Of a DNA stretch of 64,000 bases, positions 50,930 to 62,635 are shown piece by piece (positions within the stretch are counted from its first letter, which is position 1; every line of letters begins with the position of its first letter). The notes beneath the pieces are model-generated. The model was not told the DNA's origin. It did not search any database and was given only the letters and a program-made list of their open reading frames with translations. The DNA comes from Ophioderma brevispina (lineage: Eukaryota; Echinodermata; Ophiuroidea; Amphilepidida; Ophiodermatidae). A program made the translations under genes and the position numbers. The stretch is from positions 44,652 to 108,651 of the forward strand of contig JAMKCH010056933.1 of the NCBI GenBank assembly GCA_023653785.1. Reading direction: 5' to 3'.

Positions 50930-51650
50930 GAGGAGAGCAAGAGGGCTGAAAGAGAAAAGAATAGAGAGATGGAAGAAAATGAATAGGAAGAGATGGAAGA
51001 AAAGGAATAAGTGATGGAAGAAAAGGAATAGGAAGAGAGCGAAGAAAGAAAAGGAATAGGAAGAGATGGAAGAAAAGGAAATAAGAAAAGGAAGAGCAAA
51101 GACGGATTGAAGAAGAAGAAAAAGGAAGGAGGAAGAGATGGAAGAAGAAAAGGAATATAGGAAGAGATGGAAGAGAAAAGAAAAGGAAAGAGCAAGAGGA
51201 GGCTGAAAAGAAAAGAGAAAAGGTAACTAGGAAGAGATGGAGAAAAGGATAGTAAGAGATGGAGAAGAAAAGGACAAGAAAAGAGCAAGAGGTGAAGGAT
51301 AAAGGAATGGAAGAGATGGAGCAAAGGAATAGGAAGAGATGGATGGAGAAAAGAAACTAGGAAAGGAGATGGAAGAAGGAGAGAAGAGATGGGACGAAGA
51401 AAAAGAAAAGAAATCGGAAGAGGAAGAGATGGAAGAAAAGGAAGAATAGGAAGAGATGGAAGAAAAGGAATAGGAAGAGATGGAAGAAAAGGAATAGGAA
51501 GAGATGGAAGAAAAGGATATGCGACAAGAGACAGGAAGAAGAGGAAGAGGCAGAGAAGTGGAAGAGGAAGAGAAGAGAAGTGGAAGGAGGAAGAGAGGAA
51601 AAAGAGGAAGGAAAGGGGTGGTGGTGGAGGAAATGGGGAGATGGAGGCAG
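50930..51650 (+). repeat. Decayed purine-only satellite
   Basis: Continuous G/A sequence made of diverged copies of the unit found intact at 52508-53764: GGAAGAGATGGAAGAAAAGG and variants such as GAGAGCGAAGAAAG and GATGGAGAAAAGG, with length changes throughout. The 325-codon minus open frame across it is serine/leucine/phenylalanine-rich and purely compositional. Not a gene. Confidence 0.85.
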
Positions 51651-52507
51651 TGGCAGAATCAGTTTTCCCAATCCAATAATTATTCACCCAAAGGGGTACT
51701 GATTCTTTCTCTTCCCTGCATTTCTTGATGAATGGAGTGAAAGAACTTATGGGTTGGCAGAAGCAATTTCTTTGAGAAAAAAAAGGGGCCGGTCGTGTCA
51801 AAAGTCATAGTGGGCCAGTCCAACCTCTAAGCGGTGTCTTGTCAGCTTTGAAGGGAATGAAAAAGGAAGGAAGACATTCAGAAGGAAACAAGAATTTAAA
51901 CTAGCGTGCATATTCATTTCTAAAAATTGGTTTTAAGTATCAAAATGAATTAAAAAAAAGGGAGACCATCGGTTTATATCGGCATGTGCAATTTGACAGA
52001 TGTCCAATATTTGGAAGTGATCGCATCCATCAATGTATGACTTGTAGTGAGTGTACAAAATGAACTTTCTTCATTCCAAACATCTCTGTTGTGTACATGG
52101 CCACAAAATAGGCAGTGTGCTGAAATATTGGAGATTCATTGACATACTAATGTCATAAAAATTGTTTTTAGTATTGTTTTTTTAAAATGTACAACCAAAC
52201 CAAAATACAACCATAACCACATCCTGATAAGAATATACCCTTTAGTTGGAAATCAGTTTTGAAGCAGAAGGGAAAATTGGGCTGAAACAAACAAATGAAT
52301 TTTATAAAAAAAAGAGATCAGTCCTAATGTCCTGTTGTAGCACAGAGGGTGTTTGAATCAATCCCAACATGCATTGCAAATGTTGTACTAAACATCAGAG
52401 TTTAAGGATAAAAAGTGTTCGAGAACCACAAGACATTTCATGATCACGCCAAAAATTCCTTCAAGTCGGTTTTTATGGTGTGAAATTCCCAAAACTGGTG
52501 CATTGTA
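51651..52507. other. Spacer between the two purine arrays; nothing coding seen
   Basis: Ordinary AT-rich sequence with no similarity to the arrays that I could detect. Confidence 0.5.
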
Positions 52508-53764
52508 GGAAGAGATGGAAGAAAAGGAATAGGAAGAGATGGAAGAAAAGGAATAGGAAGAGATGGAAGAAAAGGAATAGGAAGAGATGGAAGAAAAGGA
52601 ATAGGAAGAGATGGAAGAAAAGGAATAGGAAGAGATGGAAGAAAAGGAATAGGAAGAGATGGAAGAAAAGGAATAGGAAGAGATGGAAGAAAAGGAATAG
52701 GAAGAGATGGAAGAAAAGGAATAGGAAGAGATGGAAGAAAAGGAATAGGAAGAGATGGAAGAAAAGGAATAGGAAGAGATGGAAGAAAAGGAATAGGAAG
52801 AGATGGAAGAAAAGGAATAGGAAGAGATGGAAGAAAAGGAATAGGAAGAGATGGAAGAAAAGGAATAGGAAGAGATGGAAGAAAAGGAATAGGAAGAGAT
52901 GGAAGAAAAGGAATAGGAAGAGATGGAAGAAAAGGAATAGGAAGAGATGGAAGAAAAGGAATAGGAAGAGATGGAAGAAAAGGAATAGGAAGAGATGGAA
53001 GAAAAGGAATAGGAAGAGATGGAAGAAAAGGAATAGGAAGAGATGGAAGAAAAGGAATAGGAAGAGATGGAAGAAAAGGAATAGGAAGAGATGGAAGAAA
53101 AGGAATAGGAAGAGATGGAAGAAAAGGAATAGGAAGAGATGGAAGAAAAGGAATAGGAAGAGATGGAAGAAAAGGAATAGGAAGAGATGGAAGAAAAGGA
53201 ATAGGAAGAGATGGAAGAAAAGGAATAGGAAGAGATGGAAGAAAAGGAATAGGAAGAGATGGAAGAAAAGGAATAGGAAGAGATGGAAGAAAAGGAATAG
53301 GAAGAGATGGAAGAAAAGGAATAGGAAGAGATGGAAGAAAAGGAATAGGAAGAGATGGAAGAAAAGGAATAGGAAGAGATGGAAGAAAAGGAATAGGAAG
53401 AGATGGAAGAAAAGGAATAGGAAGAGATGGAAGAAAAGGAATAGGAAGAGATGGAAGAAAAGGAATAGGAAGAGATGGAAGAAAAGGAATAGGAAGAGAT
53501 GGAAGAAAAGGAATAGGAAGAGATGGAAGAAAAGGAATAGGAAGAGATGGAAGAAAAGGAATAGGAAGAGATGGAAGAAAAGGAATAGGAAGAGATGGAA
53601 GAAAAGGAATAGGAAGAGATGGAAGAAAAGGAATAGGAAGAGATGGAAGAAAAGGAATAGGAAGAGATGGAAGAAAAGGAATAGGAAGAGATGGAAGAAA
53701 AGGAATAGGAAGAGATGGAAGAAAAGGAATAGGAAGAGATGGAAGAAAAGGAATAGGAAGAGAT
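52508..53764 (+). repeat. Homogeneous 24-bp purine satellite, 52 copies
   Basis: The unit starts GGAAGAGATGGAAG and ends GGAATA. The array is 52 units plus 9 bp (1257 bp) and I see no variant copy. All bases on the plus strand are purine except two T per unit. Because 24 is divisible by 3, both strands stay open in several frames, giving 460-469-codon frames that encode 8-residue repeats; they lack any promoter or splice support and are artefacts. Perfect homogeneity implies recent expansion or gene-conversion turnover. Confidence 0.95.
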
Positions 53765-55670
53765 TCTCATATCATCTAAACCATTGGCCTATGTACAGTA
53801 TGTGTGCAGATTTTATCTACTCTAAAGAGATTCAAGATTTTTTGTATTTTCTGTCCTTAAAATGGACAGAATTACACAACATTGGCTGAGAGAAGTTACC
53901 CGTGAGGATACGACCATTTGCTCAAAACATCTAATCTAAATGCAACATCAGAATCAACTGATACATTAATGATCCTCTTCTAAGAATGCGCCACCTACAG
54001 CTTTGATTTCGGTCAACCAGAAAAGATCACCGAACCTGTTCTGATGATTAGTCAACAAGTTTTATTCTCAGTTGTGTTGAAAAAGAAATATAGCCCGGAT
54101 CCCCTGAAATTTTTGTAAACCTTTTCACAGAATATCTAATGAAGGAACAATTAAAGAAAGTGCTCGGATCACAAACTGCACTTTAACATTCACTTACAAA
54201 AAGTGCTAGATTTGTTTTGGTCACTGTATTTTTTTCTGAGAAAACACACAAACCCACCCACACAGAGCAAACGAAAACCTAATGCACTATAAACTGCACA
54301 TTTTTGTTCACACATGTCATTTTCGGGACAAATCTCATGTTTTTCCAATTTAATTCCAGCTTGTATTCTATATAGTGCCAGTTTTTGTTCGCATTATTCC
54401 CCCAAATGATATTTTCTGAGTAGTACAGAAAGAGATCTCCCGGACCTTGCATCAGACATTAACGACCGAGTTATAGCAATCAGTGGGGTGTCATCACAGT
54501 CTAACATGAAGACCTATTATTCTAATAACCTCTAATTTGGTAAAATAGCCCAGATCCATACAATACATTTGGTCTCACAAATGCATTTATTCACAATTTC
54601 ATCCTTCTTATTTCCATTACCAACAGCAAAATGGCCAAAAAGGTCCAACATTAAATTTTATAGATTTTAATTTGCCTTCTTTTCCTCAGTTAGTTAATAA
54701 TCTTAATTTGGAATTTGTAAGAAAAAACAAACACAATGGTGGGTGACCCTCCACCCACTTTCGCCAGAAGTGGCTAGGGGTCGTCAGTTAACTTCCTCAA
54801 TCAAAGAAAGATCAGGGTGATCGTTGTGGCACTTTATTCTTTTTAGACAACTATCAGTGATTTGAAAAATATTTGAAATTTGCAGGAATAGCTTCAAGTG
54901 AAGGATAAGTCTGTAGATTCCTCATAGGTTACCTTTCCATCTGTAGAGTAACATAAAGGAAGAAAACGGCAGTGTCCAGACAAAACGATTTCTCCATTTT
55001 CATTACGTTGATTGTAGTAAGTGTCCGTTCGACAGTAATGACTGAGAAATCTCGAATCCTGTTCCGTATTAGGTTGCTTCTGGTCTTATCATTTGCAGGG
55101 TTATGTTAGGAACCTGTACTTGTTGTTACTACATGCAAAATCTGATTTTTGAGGATTTTTTTTTTTCGATTTGCTGATGTTAGCAAATCCTGATAGTGTT
55201 CTTTAAGAGGGGGGACATGGCATCAGTTTGCTTTTGAGAGATCAATGTAATTTTTTAAAATTTCTGAATTCTCACAACTTTCAGGAGTATTTTAACTTTT
55301 TATTTGGTGAAAATCGTACTTTTCGTCAAATGTTATGTTGATCGGAGTGTACAGCATCACGCAGAGAAAGCAAACGATTTCTTATGTTTCTTAGTGTTTT
55401 TCAAGCAGCTACATTTTAACTTTGTGTTTTCAATTGTTTTTTTCAAGCGTAATATGTAGAGAATTACAGAAATAAATTAAGTTTGGGTAAAGTACCATTT
55501 AACAGATTTGTTTTGTAAAATTAAAAAAGTTCTATATTAATCGATGATAAATTTTTAATAAAAAACAAAATGCAATAATTAATTAATTTAATTAATTGAT
55601 TAATTACCATTAAACGCTTCTGGACATTTATTGGGGCCTATTTTTTTTGCCATTTTTCGAGGTTCACTTG
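53765..55670. other. No gene seen; one dense homeodomain-type site cluster
   Basis: AT-rich single-copy DNA. At 55577-55607 the sequence is a run of overlapping TAAT/ATTA words (AATTAATTAATTTAATTAAT then TGATTAATTA), potentially a multi-site target for homeodomain proteins or simply low-complexity AT DNA. Confidence 0.45.
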
Positions 55671-56003
55671 CCCCTCCCCCACTTATCTCAAAAACGTTTT
55701 TGACCTATTGACTTCAATTTTGGCACACAACTAGTTTAGTGTACATACTATAATCCTATGAGAGGAGTTTGTATAAAACCCTTTAGGGTTTTGAGTACAA
55801 ACATTGGTTAAAAAAACAAAAACACATTTTGTATGCCACACAGCAAAAATGCGAGAGAAGTTTGAACGGTTGCCAAGGGCCAACACGAAAATATTTTGGT
55901 AAACGCCTCATAGGAACACAAATCCTGGCCATAGTAATTGTTTAAGAACCAAACTATGTTTAAATAAAATAACTTTCTAGTTTTGAGATAAATGGGGGGG
56001 GGC
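55671..56003. mobile_element. 333-bp imperfect foldback element
   Basis: Left end CCCCTCCCCCACTTATCTCA pairs with right end TTTTGAGATAAATGGGGGGG. A second paired block lies inside: AATCCTATGAGAGGAGT at about 55751-55767 with ACGCCTCATAGGA at about 55903-55915. The ends are C/G-rich and the centre AT-rich. No coding capacity; the target duplication is unclear. Confidence 0.65.
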
Positions 56004-56251
56004 AAAATTGTCATTTTGAATTTCTGGTTACTTGGTGCCCACACCTTTGACCCCTGCTAATGAATACCGGAGGTCGAAGATGAATCCGAGACCAATATAT
56101 TTGAAAAAGGCTCATCATACCAAACACTTTTGGTATATCCTGCTTTTGTATTCAAGAACCTATGTGCTGTGATTGCAATAATCATAATATTTTATTAAAA
56201 TGACGCCAATTGTCCCCCGTAGATGTATTAAATATTACAAAAAACATGCCA

Positions 56252-56330
56252 TGTGGATCGAGTTACATGGCGTGCGTCAATAGGCTCTTGTCCTTGTAAT
56301 CTAAAGGTCATGAGTTTGATTCTCACTTCT
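56252..56330 (+). repeat. tRNA-Thr-like SINE head, decayed
   Basis: TGGCGTGCGTCAATAGG resembles an A box with an insertion. CTTGTAAT resembles a Thr (TGT) anticodon loop, and GGTCATGAGTTTGATTCTC resembles the variable loop, T arm and B box of a tRNA. The anticodon stem cannot pair properly and the acceptor ends do not match, so it is not a working tRNA. It is best read as the promoter-containing head of a tRNA-derived SINE; the tail was not delimited. Confidence 0.4.
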
Positions 56331-58240
56331 TATGCAAAATTTTAATATATTATTTACCCTTCTCGATTGAAATGAAAATCATTAGGTGCAGATTCCAGTT
56401 GGAATTCCAGTTTTTAAAAAAACCCTGGCCAAACCCTTCATAATTGCTTATTTGAAGGAAAAATGTTCCGGAAATTTACAGGTACTTTGAGGACAGCAAG
56501 TTAACCCTTTGTGAAGCTTGAGAAAGGCATTTCTTTGGTGATACTATTTGAAAAGAAGCGCCTATTCCCTTACCTGTAACTTGAGAGTGCCCCCTTTCCT
56601 AGTAAAGGGATATGTGTCTCCCTCACAAACATTTGAAACACATAACCTGACTTATTAAAAAGCATTGGCCTTTTTTGCGTACAGCAACTCACAGCAGAGA
56701 TGAAATAAATGACACTTTTCATCAGAATTTGATGCAAATCATGTTGCACTCAACACTCATTAAAATCAAGACTCAAACACAACATTACAATACCAATGGA
56801 ACTGTGTTACAATAAAATTAATATTGCCATATGTGACCAAAATTTGCAAAATGCTAAATTTGATAGGAGCCGTCATATTGTGCAACTGTTTTCCGTTTTC
56901 CAAAAGCAGCAAGGCGTCTTATTGAAAACTGACTGGCGGGGGAAAAATCTAAATCTAATAACAATTGTGGGTCATAATTTTCAAATTTAAGACGGGCAAA
57001 ATTCACTCTAAAAGCATCACAACACGTTCCTTACCTTGCCCAAGCGTCTTTATTAATCTTTTTCGTTCTTCAAAATATTAATAAGGCGACTTGAAATCAT
57101 ATTTTTGGTGTACATCTTCATTGTCAGACGACATGATCGAATCCATGGCAAGTGTGGAGTGGTAGTAATGAGTCATTCAAACTGATTCCTGAGCCCTATC
57201 ATTGCATTTTAGGCATTAGGTCGTTAAAAAGCGAAACTGGTTTCCTTCTAAGAGATGGAGGAACAAAATGAAAGGCACATGAATAGCTTGCAGACTAAGC
57301 CTAACCAAACACAAAATGGCGGCATTCTGTTGATTATAATAGACTACCGCAGAATGCAATTACTAACTAAAAAAGTATGCAAATTTTCCACTGCTTGATT
57401 GTTTCCTGCTTCGCTGGTTTTGATCTTGAGAAGAATGTTGCCTGTGGTATATGTGTGTTCACTCACAATTGGTTGTTGGAGCTCTTACCGATGCTGCTGC
57501 AGATATACTCCCTTCTCTACAAACAACATAGTGACTAAGTCACAGAGTTGACTTGCTACCCATCGTGCAATGCTGTAGTTTTCATTTGGGTGTGGTTGCT
57601 TTGACTTTCTATATATACGATTACCGTGGAAACAAACCACGTTCCTTGGTGTAAATGTCAATTTGAAGTGCTAAATTGAGCTTGGCAAAAATAGACACAT
57701 TTGGTAAAGTGAATTAAATAATTTTGAATACTGTAGAATATCTGTCACAAGATATACATGTATGATATAATTAATTTTCACATTCACATCGAAACTTTTT
57801 GTTAACAACACTGACACAGTGGATTTATGTGCCTCCCTGGACTATAGTGCAGATGACACCAAAATGTATTTTTTTGGATTACAAGGTCCATATTAACTCA
57901 AAATTAAGGGGTAAACTAGGCAGAATAAAAATGCACAACACAAACAGGGGCTAGAAACAAGTTTTTTGGTTGTGACATGACTAAGTGTAATTATTATTGA
58001 TTATATCATTGTGTATATGAATAAATTTACCCAATATTGTCACCATTGACTAGTGTGATGCCAGGTGCACCTATTCATATTATCAATTGAATAGTCAATA
58101 ATCAATAATGATGTCACTACTGTGTAGCTTTTTGTGACCCTGTTTTGAAATGGAAGTGTCCAACAACTATTTGGAGCATGTTTAATCTTTCTTGCTGAAA
58201 AATGTGAGCTTTTTCCCAAATTGTTACTTAATACAATATA
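56331..58240. other. No gene seen
   Basis: AT-rich single-copy DNA. The section about 57040-57660 is less AT-rich and motif-dense, with a perfect TGACTAAGTCA palindrome (57530-57540), and may be regulatory. No splice-bounded coding stretch found. Confidence 0.45.
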
Positions 58241-58248
58241 GGTTTATC

Positions 58249-58408
58249 GGAAAGAGTTCCATATGTACCCCTCTTTAAAATTGTACATGAAACAAATTGT
58301 TTTTATTTATGGCCTTACATTAACAAATACCCTAACCCTAAGGCCACAAATAAAAAAGAATTTGTTACACATAGAAGTTTGAAGAGGGGTACATATGGAA
58401 CTCTTGCC
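58249..58408. mobile_element. 160-bp hAT-type MITE with 8-bp target duplication
   Basis: GGTTTATC at 58241-58248 is repeated at 58409-58416. Between them the ends GGAAAGAGTTCCATATGTAC and, on the other strand, GGCAAGAGTTCCATATGTAC are inverted copies with two mismatches. Arms stay paired through CCCCTCTT and ATGGCCTTA/TAAGGCCAC to a centre near 58329. An 8-bp target duplication is the established signature of hAT-superfamily transposition. No transposase is encoded. Confidence 0.85.
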
Positions 58409-58416
58409 GGTTTATC

Positions 58417-58492
58417 ATTTAAGAACAACATAGGCTTTTCATTTAAGAACATAGGCTTTTTATTTAAGAACACCATAGGGTTTTCATTTTAG
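58417..58492 (+). repeat. Three short tandem units
   Basis: ATTTAAGAACA...ATAGGCTTTT/ATAGGGTTTTC repeats three times with a period of about 24-29 bp, directly after the hAT-type MITE. Confidence 0.65.
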
Positions 58493-58851
58493 CAAGATCA
58501 AAATATAATCTTTAGTGGTCCCTTTAAAAAAAGTTTACAATATATTTTAAATTAAATAATTGACAAATTTGTACAGAAATCTACATAAAGTTCTGAAAAC
58601 ATTGAGCATAAATGAAGCAAATGGCTCTAACCCTTGAGTTGGGATTATCTTTCTGATCTCAAAGAATAAAAATATTAAATTCTTATAACATGCGACATAC
58701 CCACCAAAGTGCTCAGGGTGCCACTGTGGAGTGCCTAAGGTTGCTACAGCACAATGAGAAAATGATAAGGAAAGATTTATGGAAAGAAATCCTATTTTTG
58801 ATGCAGAAGAAAGTTCTCAGAGAAAACCTGCAAAGGACAAAGATAAGCAAT

Positions 58852-58905
58852 GGGGAGGGGGGTCTCAAGTTTGGTTTGGGTAGGGGTGTGCCCCGGAGAG
58901 TCCTG
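58852..58905 (+). repeat. Dispersed family F, copy 2
   Basis: Matches the start of 25795-26040 (AGTTTGGTTTGGGTAGGGG then TGTGC). The following AT-rich sequence to about 59240 has similar word usage, including two related segments around TTTTGG.TTCAGATTGA (59145 and 59198). Confidence 0.5.
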
Positions 58906-59324
58906 AAGTAGAACCTATACCAAATTTTGCCAAAAAATGAACCCATAGCTATACCAGTGATGCAGATTTTAGGTCTATCCTAAGTGTAAGCAGGCACAGA
59001 ATTTGTAAGTAGGGTTTAGGGTTAGGTGTTAGGGGTTGGGGAGGGTTAGTGCTCACAGTCAGGATCGACAGATTTTGGGGAAAATTCAACACAAAATTAG
59101 CCATATTTTCTTCAAAATTTTGACATTAGCAAATTTGAAAAATTTTGGTTTCAGATTGAAGAAATTGGACTAATTTTCAATAATTTTAAAACCTTTTGGC
59201 TTCAGATTGAGGAAAGTAGACTAAATTTCTAACAAATTTTAGAAAAAATTGGAAAAGAAAGGGGTCATTCATATACCAGAAGGTTGAAAATGAGACCTAT
59301 GTTTGCCTGTATGGTAATTTGGTT

Positions 59325-59460
59325 AAAATTTTGGTGTCTGAAGAAAGCTACTATTTTTCTCATTTACCTGTGAAATCTCAGCACTGAAAGTTGCTTGGTT
59401 TGGGTGTTATGAGCAAAACATCACATTTTGTTGACCAATATTTGTCTTACACAGTATTCA
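59325..59460 (-). repeat. Family A, fragment
   Basis: GTCTGAAGAAAGCTACTATT then TTCTCATTTACCTGTGAAA, GGTTTGGGTGTTATGAGCA and GTTGACCAATATT follow the reverse-complement order of family A. Both ends are missing. Confidence 0.75.
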
Positions 59461-59982
59461 GTCAAATTTAGTCAAGAGGAAAATTTTATTCCCTTTCTAT
59501 CCGATTTGGAAAAATGTTGATTTTAATGTGCATTTCAATGGCATTCTTAAACACTTGAGGTAGTTTATGCAATTTCATTGGTTCCAAGCATGTGATGAGA
59601 GGATAATCAATGCTGCAATGTGATGGGTCATTGTGATACGAATCATGGCAAAGATTCCGATTTTGTAAAATTTCTGGTGAGGTCCTTGAAATGGTTCTTC
59701 AGGTAACTGTGTCACCTGAAGATCCATTTCAAGAGTGATCAAAGACTTGGCATAATAGAATGTTTGATGGGGATTTCTTTCTAACAAATGGTAGCTATTG
59801 CACTTAAGACATTCTTGCATTCGCATAACGTTATATAGTGCAAAATAACTCAGTTTCACCTTGTTGTTTTACTTAAAATAATGGTATCTGCATTATATGA
59901 GATGACAGATACCTTGCAATGGCTAAATCGTGCCTTTATTCTCTAGTTTTATACACATAACATACCCACAAAAGAATGTTTG

Positions 59983-60022
59983 GTGTGTGTGTGCATGCAC
60001 GTGCGTGCATGCATACATACTT
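59983..60022. repeat. Alternating purine-pyrimidine tract
   Basis: GTGTGTGTGTGCATGCACGT followed by GCGTGCATGCATACATAC: a nearly perfect alternation with potential to form Z-DNA, and rich in GCATGC palindromes. Confidence 0.7.
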
Positions 60023-61527
60023 GTAATCCCTGACAAACAGGGACTTGTGTGTTTAAAACCTACCAATCAAGGACTTTATGTCATGACAAATGGGAACATT
60101 TCCAGCTGTAAAATTGATGCTATGATGCTCCTATGACTGAAAATGTGAAAAAAAATGACATTAGTTTAGACTTTTCTGGGGTATGGCGAGGCCCCCAAAA
60201 GATTTTTTTTTACCAAATATCCCAGGTGACACACAAGTAAGGGTAGGTGTTCAACTTGAGAATTTTTGATACAATCCTGCAAATTAGCAGCTTGTTTTCA
60301 GTAAAACGACAAAAGCTTACCTTAGTTTAAATACAAATTCCCTTGACTTTAAGACCTGTGCAACTTGCACGATGCCATGAGTAACAGTAGAAATGTTTCT
60401 ACATAGCATACAAAGCAATCGCAAATGGAAAATAGATTTTACCCACATCTCCAAATTATGTTATACAATATTTTCTATATAAATATGTATGTATCAGCAG
60501 CAAGCATGCCCTATATTTTTCTAGGTCAGCTTGTATAACACAATAGCCTGCTATAGGACAGATGCCCATGAGTAGGGGAATCCGAAAACCACAGCATACA
60601 ACAGGCTTCTGTCTATGCAATTATTTGCGTTAATGGCCAGCCGCACAAACACAAGTACCAACTGTTGAGTGCTTATATTAATGAAATAATTTATTCCTGC
60701 TACATGTCTAATGAATATATAATGAGATGGCATTCATCCAGCCATGGAACAAACTATTATATTCATACTGAGCTGCCATATGTAAAAGCTTACCAATATT
60801 TTTTGTAGTAGGACCTATTTAGTAAGATGAAACTAAACACTGTTCTTGTTCTGCTTTCACGTGAATTATCTTTCCTGTAGCTATATCTTCAAGTATCAAA
60901 CACTTTTGTAGGGACTTGTTTGAAGTATCACATCAAGAAAATAGCATATAACATAAAAATATCCACTTCAAAATGATTACGTACTGCAAGTTTCCGTCCC
61001 CTTCATATCCTCCTCAGCCCCGGAGGCCATCCTTTTCCACCAGGTATGAAACATTCAGGGTAAGCATGATCAGAGCCGGTTTGTACTCGTGGATTCTCTG
61101 CTGTGTGTAGCCATAGGTGTAACTCTCTTTTAGAGGTACAAAAAGGCAGATATGAGCTGTATCAATAATAAATAACGAATGTAGTTCTAGCGTGCTAATC
61201 CGATAGAGAGTATTTCGCTGGTCATAAATTTTGAATTTTGGCTCAATCAAGCGTACCAGCTCGATTTCCCTTCATTATGTAATGCAGATATTCGCTGTCG
61301 AGGCCCAGTACAAAAACAAGCCGAGGGTAAATTCTTAATATTCTGGCCCCAAATAAAAGGTGCAAATCACAAGAAATAAAATCAATAGTGAATGATATAG
61401 TCCTAAAGAAGTTTAGCACTGTATCGCATACGTAATTTATTTTGTAGCACCCTTGTATCACAAGAAATCTGCTTAGAGGTAGATTCACCGGCACTCAAAT
61501 TTGATAAATTGAAACCCAATGGCTTAC
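60023..61527. other. No gene seen; possible intron next to the exon candidate
   Basis: 60960-61500 is less AT-rich and carries overlapping minus open frames of 78 and 83 codons (61014-61250 and 61243-61494) with no recognisable domain. If the exon at 61528-61611 is real, this stretch lies in its downstream intron. Confidence 0.4.
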
Positions 61528-61611
61528 CTTTCGCCTGTCCTTCTCCGTAACATTAGATCCTATCTCTTGAATGACTATTATTGAATGCACTATCTGTACT
61601 GACTCGGACCT
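61528..61611 (-). CDS. Candidate internal coding exon, unrecognised
   Basis: On the minus strand an acceptor-like GAAACAG precedes 61611 and a strong donor AAAG|GTAAGC follows 61528. The 84 bp between are open in one frame only, 28 codons, including SVQIVHSIIVIQEIG and then SNVTEKDRRK; the other two frames have stops. The composition (hydrophobic stretch followed by a charged KDRRK end) looks protein-like, but the polypyrimidine tract is poor and I know no homologue. It lies upstream of the 22.6-kb promoter on the same strand, so it would belong to another gene or an alternative upstream transcript. Confidence 0.3.
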
Positions 61612-61814
61612 CTGTTTCGAAAATTAATCTTAATTCGCATGCCCTCTAATTACTTGCATTACAGCTTTGACATCCAATTTACAGACTCAAGACAAACGTT
61701 CATAGCGTCATCAACCACAAGACAACGGTGTTTGTGGAAGAGGCTCCAATTATTATGCAGACGGTAGCCAGTCTACGACAATGGCCAGTCACTGCTAGTT
61801 GGTGCATTGACTCA

Positions 61815-62061
61815 ATCCCACAATGCACCAGTTTTTGGTGAATTTTCCCCTCAATAAGGTCATGTGATCCACAAAAATCATATTCTTAACCATCAAAACC
61901 CTGACCTTTTACGCTCATTTTCGCTCACAAGCATTAGTACTTAGGGAATTTTTAGCATTATTATGAAATGGCATCTCAACATTTGAACACTTTGATCCCT
62001 AAGTACTGACATGCGTTGCTTACAGTGCATTAATAGGCCACATTTCTATGCATCATGGGAT
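61815..62061. mobile_element. MITE G, copy 2
   Basis: Ends ATCCCACAATGCA (61815-61827) and TGCATCATGGGAT (62049-62061); interior aligned with 26360-26602. The flanks TTGACTCA (61807-61814) and TTGATTCA (62061-62068) match at 7 of 8 positions and may be an old 8-bp target duplication, but one base would have to be shared with the element end. Confidence 0.8.
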
Positions 62062-62635
62062 TGATTCAAAACAACACTCTGTGTTGGTTTAACCTAGAGC
62101 CCTTCTGGTTTGCTTGCCAAGGTTTCTTTCACTTGGCTAGCCTTTTCACTCACTCATCAACTGTAACTTTTAACTTGGATGGCCATGTCTTCATCATACA
62201 AAAGGGGAAAATCACTTGTAATTTATTTGTCGCAACACTGGATACAGACAGCCGAAACAATCAAGACGATAATTTAGTTGCATTGTCAGCGCTGACGCCT
62301 TCTTTCTGCTTAATCACATCAAGTACTATCAATAGATCTTTCAGTTAAAGGTGATATTTTTATTTTTATTTGCCCCAGCATGCGATGCTATTAAATTATA
62401 GCAAACCGAGAGCAAGCAAGGCAGTCAATAAGACCCACGTAGTATGGTTGGAACTGGAATGATTCTTTGAGACGCAATGCATGAGACACCTAAGACACTT
62501 ATTGGGTATGGCATACATTTTTTGAACAAATAAATCAAGATGGACTAACAACATTATCTGCTTTGTGCAAATAGAAATGTAGTTTAGTACAAAGTATTTG
62601 AGATCAACATGAACCCGGCGGTGCCTCTTCTTTCT

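Noticed and set aside
50824..51801. 325-codon minus-strand open frame rich in S, L, F and P
   Set aside because: Purely compositional product of the purine/pyrimidine-biased decayed satellite.
52388..53889. Two open frames of 460 and 469 codons on opposite strands
   Set aside because: Both are translations of the 24-bp tandem repeat, which cannot acquire stops because its length is divisible by 3 and its units are identical. There is no promoter, splice or domain evidence.
55577..55607. Replication origin
   Set aside because: AT-richness and TTAATTAA words alone are no evidence for an origin in animal DNA.
56252..56330. Functional tRNA gene
   Set aside because: The anticodon stem and acceptor stem do not pair and the A-box region has an insertion; a SINE relic fits better.
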